Source of the DNA: Balanoglossus misakiensis
Taxonomy: Eukaryota > Hemichordata
NCBI GenBank assembly: GCA_040954595.2
Contig: CM082591.2
Coordinates: 5,456,001-5,520,000 of the forward strand
Reading direction: 5' to 3'
Length of the DNA: 64,000 bases
The notes under the pieces were generated by a model. The model was given only the letters and a program-made list of their open reading frames with translations, searched no databases and had not been told where the DNA came from. Positions within the stretch are counted from its first letter, which is position 1, and every line of letters begins with the position of its first letter. The translations under genes were made by a program, and so were the position numbers. Positions 59,266 through 64,000 of this stretch are shown here, piece by piece.

Positions 59266-60168
59266 TCAGAAAATTAACATTGAGCAAATTATGACATTTT
59301 CGTGGTAGGATGTTTGGTTGTCTTTTATCATCCATATATGTGTTCTCCCAAAACCAGATAACCCATTGTACAAAGTACCGTTATTTTTTGTCTATTTTCA
59401 CGGAAGAGGGAAAAAATTGAAAACTTCTAAAATTTGGGTGCTACAAGGGCAATAAAAACATATTTGCTGTATAACCCCTCAGACCCTGTCCCTTACCAAT
59501 AGTATTTTCTATTGGGTTTTTCTATTCAAAAGAGGGGTGTGCATGCGAGAAAGAATACAATTTTTTTTTATAAAATGCATTATAATATAATCTAGTCCGT
59601 AGATTGAACTGTATTGATTCCAGTATTCGGAAGCTGAGATTTCTGTGAAACGTATAGTTTTGACCAAAGACCGGCCTTTTCACACTTCCATGTGTAAAAT
59701 TTAATACACACCCTTTATTTTTACTATGTCTATTTTGGCCTCTTTTATGAAAATATAATTTTTTCGCTTAAATGAAATTTGGCCATCTGCAGATCAATGA
59801 GAAATTAGATTTTTTGAAAGCGTAGCTATTTTTAACTTGATAAAATAAGATTCGTCAATTTTCTTCACAATTGACCATGGCTCTTCTGGGGTATATGTCT
59901 ACCTGTAGAGGGCGCTATTGAACACCTTGGAAAACTCAGGGACCCTGTACTAAAGTATTAAAGCAGAAGTTTCTCCCCTATTAAGAAAACATTTTATGGA
60001 GTCTTTGAACCCTTACAACAGAAACTGTGGAAGATATTTTAATAGTAAACCAAGCAATATTATTGCCTGTCTTGTCTGTATGAATGAAATTTTGCATTTG
60101 CTAATCATCACTTGGATCTAGCATGCATAGTCAAAAATATTGTCACTTTGGAACATTACCTTGATGTT

Positions 60169-60261
60169 TACCCCTTTCACCCCTAGTTCCCTCTTTAGAA
60201 GTCCAACATCACCATAGAAAACAATGGATTTGGACTGAACCATGGCGGTGAAAGGGTTAAA
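60169..60261. repeat. Family D element
   Basis: CCCCTTTCACCCCTAGTTCC at the left and GGCGGTGAAAGGGTTAAA at the right, with CACCATAGAAAACAATGG inside. It is the closest relative of the copy at 57660-57752. Confidence 0.7.
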
Positions 60262-61276
60262 CCTTAAATGAGCGAGTGTCCCGTGGTAAACCTCCCCCTC
60301 TCGATTTTGAGGACACAGAATTGTGTGGAGACATCAATTTCACAAAGTAAAATTGTATTTTAGATAAGCATTAAATTGTTAAAAAAATGAAAATCATGTT
60401 TGAGTTATGTCACTGAAAGTAAAGTGTATGCAAGTATCAAAAGTTTCTTGAGTCTGATCCAAACATGACTTTTTCTTTTCTAAACTAACTAAGAATGGCT
60501 TATATGAAACTACTAGTGTGATGCAATTCACTAATGTTTGAAAATCCCACAGCCCGGTCTTTAAGTACAGACTCTGTCCCTTTGAAAAAAATATTTTTGG
60601 AGACAATTTATGCAAACCAGTTGGACACATGCAAACACGGTCCACACTTCTTGATTTAACTGCAAATGAATCACTGCAGAATAGACCATTCCGTGAAAAG
60701 GGGGTTAAATCAAAATAAGGGGTGGGGGAGTTAGTGTTCATATTTACACTTGGTATAGTATTTTACCCCTCTGTACAGCAGTCAGTATATTTTTTCTTTC
60801 ATCACGAGAAAATGAACTTCTCCATGCCTTGGGTATCAAATATCTAATATATTGTGTAGTACCAACATTTGTGAGTTCAGAAATACACCCATATCTTTCT
60901 GGAGATTTACTGTCAGTCCCGTTTTGCTTTTTAAAAAAATCAATACGCAGTAATGTGGAGATTTCCAATCATGCATTGATGTGGTGTTGTCTGTTGCTAA
61001 TGCAATCACCCGCCTTGTGCGTGGTTGCCATTGACAACAGTGCAGGGTATTGTGGGGGATAGGCATATCCTGAGACCAGGTCAGGAATTTTTTTTTCATA
61101 ATCAAAGGCATGTAAAATATTGACTGGAAGGGATTGATCATGAACTTGCCAATTTTTTTATCAGAGGTATGTAGGAATGTTAGAATTTGCAGGGACTGGA
61201 TGTTCTTGCATGTCTTGAATTGAATTGAAAGGGTATTGTATTTTATTCTTCTTTGACTAGTGTTATGTTGAGCTTA

Positions 61277-61376
61277 TACAGTAAAAACCTGTCTAAACCG
61301 AACCCTGTCTTAGACATCTCTGCAAATCGAACAATTTCTTCAGTTCCTTTGGTGTTCGGTTTAGACAGGTCTTACT
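61277..61376. repeat. Family C element, short
   Basis: TACAGTAAAAACCTGTCTAA at the left pairs with TTTAGACAGGTCTTAC at the right. It keeps CAGTTCCTTTGGTGTTCGG but has lost the middle present in longer copies. Confidence 0.65.
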
Positions 61377-61632
61377 TGCATCGAGCTGAAACTTTGAGTG
61401 TTCTGAATTAAGAGTAAGACAGGTCAGAAGTAAAATCTTCCCTTCTTATCTTCTCAAATTGTGATACATCACAATTGGCTTTAAATGACCTTTGAACTTT
61501 GAACTGTATTGAAAGAACACTTTCTAAAAGTTAAAGTGTTGCAATTACATGCAACATGTAACCAATTTTATCACAGAAAGTTGCCAGTACCATAAAAGAT
61601 GAAAAATGGCAACAGCCTATTCATGCGCATGC

Positions 61633-61730
61633 CCATATATGGGTTACACATGCCCATAAATGGATATATGCCGACCTCGTGCATGCCCATATATGGGAAG
61701 GTAACCATTTTTGCCCATGCCCATATATGG
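61633..61730. promoter_or_regulatory. Cluster of four perfect CArG boxes
   Basis: CC(A/T)6GG occurs at 61633-61642, 61654-61663, 61687-61696 and 61721-61730, three as CCATATATGG and one as CCATAAATGG. Each is preceded by ATGC, so the sites sit in a repeated CATGCCCATATATGG word. CArG boxes bind SRF/MEF2-class MADS factors in animals. Whether this is an enhancer or a small repeat is unresolved. Confidence 0.5.
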
Positions 61731-62652
61731 AATTGTAGTTGTTTGCTCGTATCAGAGACGCCAAATTGAAGAATTGCCAGTCCCTGTATTGTAGTTGTAG
61801 TTGAATATAAAGTGTTTACATATTTTTGGAGAGATTGCACTGAACTGTGTATTTTTTTGTCAAATTTCTTGGACATTGATACAATTTAAAGATACACACA
61901 CAGCACTTTTGAATTTGTAGGTGTTTTTCAAAGAAAAACAAATGAACTGGAAAGTGTCTCTTTTTTACGACTGAATTGTCCTTTACATAGTGTTTTGTCA
62001 TTTCCGTGTTTGTCTGTGCGTTGATCCATTTTGCAGTACCGATGAAAGATTTTCTTCTTCTTTTTTTATCAAATGATTGCTAAAGTGTTGTGAATAGCCG
62101 TCATTTTGTTTTTGCTATAAACTGAGCTGGAATTCTTGATCGATGAAACGTTTTGGGATAGTCGTTGGGCGATGTGCAGTTATTTGGAGGAGGGTGTACC
62201 TTCACAGGATAAACCATTCTTGCATCTGTGGTACGCTTGTTTGAAGAGTGAACTGACCAATCAAATGTGACCTTACGAAAGCACTGCACACTGCCCGGAA
62301 GTTAGAATCATGCCACTGTATTGGTTGTGGAAATTTAGCTCTGCTACTGAAGCAAGGTTGTGAGAGGTACATGATATACTCACACTGGTTGTCAATACAC
62401 GAATCTGGCAAACACACTACTGTACTTTAAGCATACAAGAAGTGTGGTATTAGAACTATGGGTCTGTTATCATAATGTGCAGGTATCCAACAAACTGGTT
62501 ATTCTTAGGTGTGTACTACAGTGGTTCGAACTGTATTTGCCCGACCACCATCAGCATCGTTAAAATAATTTGGTGTACATCCAGTGGAACAGTCATAGAG
62601 AATTTGCCCAAAATGTTTCACCTTCTTAAATGTGCGCAATTTGGGCAGCATA

Positions 62653-62673
62653 AGGTCAGGGGTCAAAGTGCAG
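62653..62673 (+). promoter_or_regulatory. Perfect DR1 nuclear receptor motif, with overlapping HNF4-like site
   Basis: AGGTCA-G-GGGTCA fits RGGTCA-N-RGGTCA with no mismatch. The second half overlaps GGGTCA-A-AGTGCA, which resembles an HNF4-type element. It lies about 560 bases beyond the transporter stop codon. DR1 sites bind HNF4 and RXR partners such as PPAR-like receptors. Binding is not shown. Confidence 0.4.
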
Positions 62674-63063
62674 AGATCAAAGAAACGTATAATCTCATCT
62701 GTATGCAATTCCAGATAGTGTTTTGTGGGTATTCTCTATATTTGAAGAAAAAAAATCAAGAACCTTTTTTAAGTGTAATCCTTTTAGTTTGCAGGCATAA
62801 ATATGCATAGCTGTTTCAGTTTATATATGTTAGCTGTCTATTTTTTCATACGGGTATTTTTTCACTGTAGACCTAGACATGGTGTTCATAGGTCGGCATG
62901 TTTAGATTTAGTAATGTCTTCATCAATGTTAAATTTCGTACAAACCTTTAAAAAAAACCTGAAGTCAAATAAAACATGAATAATGATGAACTGTGGTGTT
63001 GATGTCATGTCTGAACCATGGTGGTGCAAGGGTTGAAAGTACCATAAACTGGTAATGCCAAAA

Positions 63064-63069
63064 TTTATT
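63064..63069 (-). other. Candidate polyadenylation signal of the transporter gene
   Basis: TTTATT on the plus strand reads AATAAA on the minus strand, about 162 bases after the stop codon at 63231-63233, a normal distance for a short 3' untranslated region. Confidence 0.35.
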
Positions 63070-63230
63070 GATGTGAGATAGTGTGATCATTCAATAAAGC
63101 ACCTTTGTCATATACAAAAGCCTGTGGAAAAGCTGCCAGGTAAAACCAAGTCTGGCGAAGCATGCATTGTCATAAAAAAAAGTAAAAAATGTTCACGTAA
63201 CCAGAACAAAGCCAGGTCTTTCACATCTAT

Positions 63231-64000
63231 TTAGAACTCTGTTTCATCGTCACACACGTTCTTCCGGATAGCATCTTGTCGATGTGGGATGCTGTACAAT
63301 TTGGTGTTGTTTCTCTTCCAACCAGAAGGCCTACAGGAAAAATATATTGAGGGAAAGCTTTTTATTCATTCCCCTGGGAATGCGACCTCAAATTTGTTGA
63401 ATTCACATTAGAAAGTATTAATTCACTGTCGCCTGGCACGTTGTAGTCCCTGTCCATGTATTACACATTGTGTCATTGGATCATATTCCTTGCGCGTTAG
63501 TTAAAGAACATTTATCATCCAATCAGCATTCGTGTCATGTAACACTTTCTGATTTGAAAGAGGTTGAATCGATTTATCCCAGTCAACCCACACTCCCAGC
63601 GGCCAGGAGTGAGGGAAAAGGCTATCATACGTTCTTTGTTTTTACGAAATCAATGCACTCTTTTCATAAGGCCAGCGCCCTCAAGCAGCCATCATGAATT
63701 TGAACTCCAAACGGGACCAATTCATGAGTTCAAATTCATGATGTCTGTGTGAGGGCGCTAGACTTATGGAAAGGGTGAGCAAATGTATTGGTGCTGATGT
63801 CTGGAACGTGCATAACAGGGTGTATAGCAAATAACTAGACTTTTTTTTCCGGAAACCAACCTGAGAAACCTGGCCAGCAAAATAGGATCGACAGTCTTCA
63901 GTTTTTCTCCGGGAACAAGGATGCGAACAACTTCACTAGCTAGGATACCGATCACAACTGTCGCAATGGTTCCATAACAACCATACATCAAATAAGATAC
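63231..64000 (-). CDS. SLC5-type sodium-coupled solute transporter, C-terminal end (partial)
   Basis: Two exons are visible: 64000-63861 (continuing beyond the window) and 63330-63231, joined across a GT-AG intron in phase 2. The spliced reading gives 80 residues ending in TAA. The first exon encodes one hydrophobic helix (YLMYGCYGTIATVVIGILAS) followed by VDPILLARFLR, which matches the last membrane helix and following VDP.L motif of SLC5 transporters such as the monocarboxylate and multivitamin carriers. The second exon encodes a basic cytoplasmic tail ending DDETEF, a class I PDZ ligand pattern (Thr at -2, Phe at 0), as also seen at the tails of some SLC5 members. Such proteins move organic anions or vitamins with sodium across the plasma membrane. 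Which SLC5 group this is cannot be told from the tail. The clean phase match across the junction supports the gene; family assignment is less certain. Confidence 0.65.
63657..63776. repeat. Imperfect palindrome (MITE-like) inside the transporter intron
   Basis: The left arm TTTTCATAAGGCCAGCGCCC...ATCATGAATTTGAACTC is matched by a right arm carrying GAGTTCAAATTCATGAT...GAGGGCGCTAGACTTATGGA. Arms are about 50 bases with several mismatches and a short spacer. It lies between the two visible transporter exons and belongs to none of families A to D. Confidence 0.7.

Larger units (their letters stand above)
55216..63230. other. Intergenic region between the receptor and transporter genes
   Basis: Both flanking genes end here: the plus-strand receptor from the left and the minus-strand transporter from the right. 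No coding exon is supported. An ATTAAA at 55721-55726 is a possible polyadenylation signal for the receptor. The region contains a C-rich minisatellite, families A, C and D elements, two long G runs near 58290-58326, a 37-base duplication, a CArG-box cluster and a DR1 motif, each listed separately. Confidence 0.6.

Noticed and set aside
61571-61876. A minus-strand frame with repeated PYMGM-like peptides
   Set aside because: The peptide repetition simply reflects the CATGCCCATATATGG words of the CArG cluster.
62522-62533. GGTTCGAACTG, resembling a tRNA B-box
   Set aside because: No A-box, acceptor stem or anticodon arm can be drawn around it. A similar GGTTCGAAC at 33915 is the end of receptor exon 1.
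1-64000. CRISPR arrays, rRNA genes, bacterial-type operons or an intact transposase or retroelement gene
   Set aside because: Repeats here are palindromic dispersed elements or simple tandem duplications. No regularly spaced array, rRNA-like block or transposon coding region was found, and gene structure is clearly eukaryotic.

Overview
The window is AT-rich genomic DNA from a spliced animal genome, with GT-AG introns up to about 19 kb, sparse genes and many short palindromic transposon derivatives. The nuclear receptor content, the SLC5-type transporter and the repeat types suggest a marine invertebrate bilaterian such as a lophotrochozoan, ambulacrarian or cephalochordate. The phylum cannot be fixed from the sequence alone.

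Layout: (1) 2598-3464, plus strand, an intronless-coding gene for a basic 288-residue protein I do not recognise. (2) 9746-34012, minus strand, a complete NR1-subfamily nuclear receptor: eight coding exons, 458 residues, first intron about 19.3 kb. (3) 35786-55215, plus strand, a second complete NR1-type receptor: six coding exons, 462 residues. (4) 63231-64000, minus strand, the last two coding exons of an SLC5-type sodium-coupled solute transporter that continues beyond the window. I assembled the exons by reading splice sites and checking that every junction phase closes; all do.

The two receptors are the main content. They lie head to head with 1,773 bp between their start codons, share four intron positions and phases, and have closely similar signature stretches in the DNA-binding domain (DBD) and ligand-binding domain (LBD). 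They look like an old inverted duplication that may share a promoter region. They have diverged: the plus-strand copy has a six-residue D-box where five is usual, lacks one LBD intron, and has GC-rich exons 4 and 5. The minus-strand copy has a separate C-terminal exon beyond helix 12.

The rest is intron and intergenic DNA holding at least four families of short palindromic elements (called A to D here), several tandem duplications, C/G homopolymer runs, and clusters of transcription-factor-like motifs: four CArG boxes in about 100 bp at 61.6 kb, octamers at 32.1 kb, and DR1-type receptor sites at 3.9, 6.2 and 62.65 kb. Family A and B palindromes are concentrated in and around the plus-strand receptor, and family B copies flank its second zinc-finger exon. 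I saw no rRNA, tRNA or CRISPR array.
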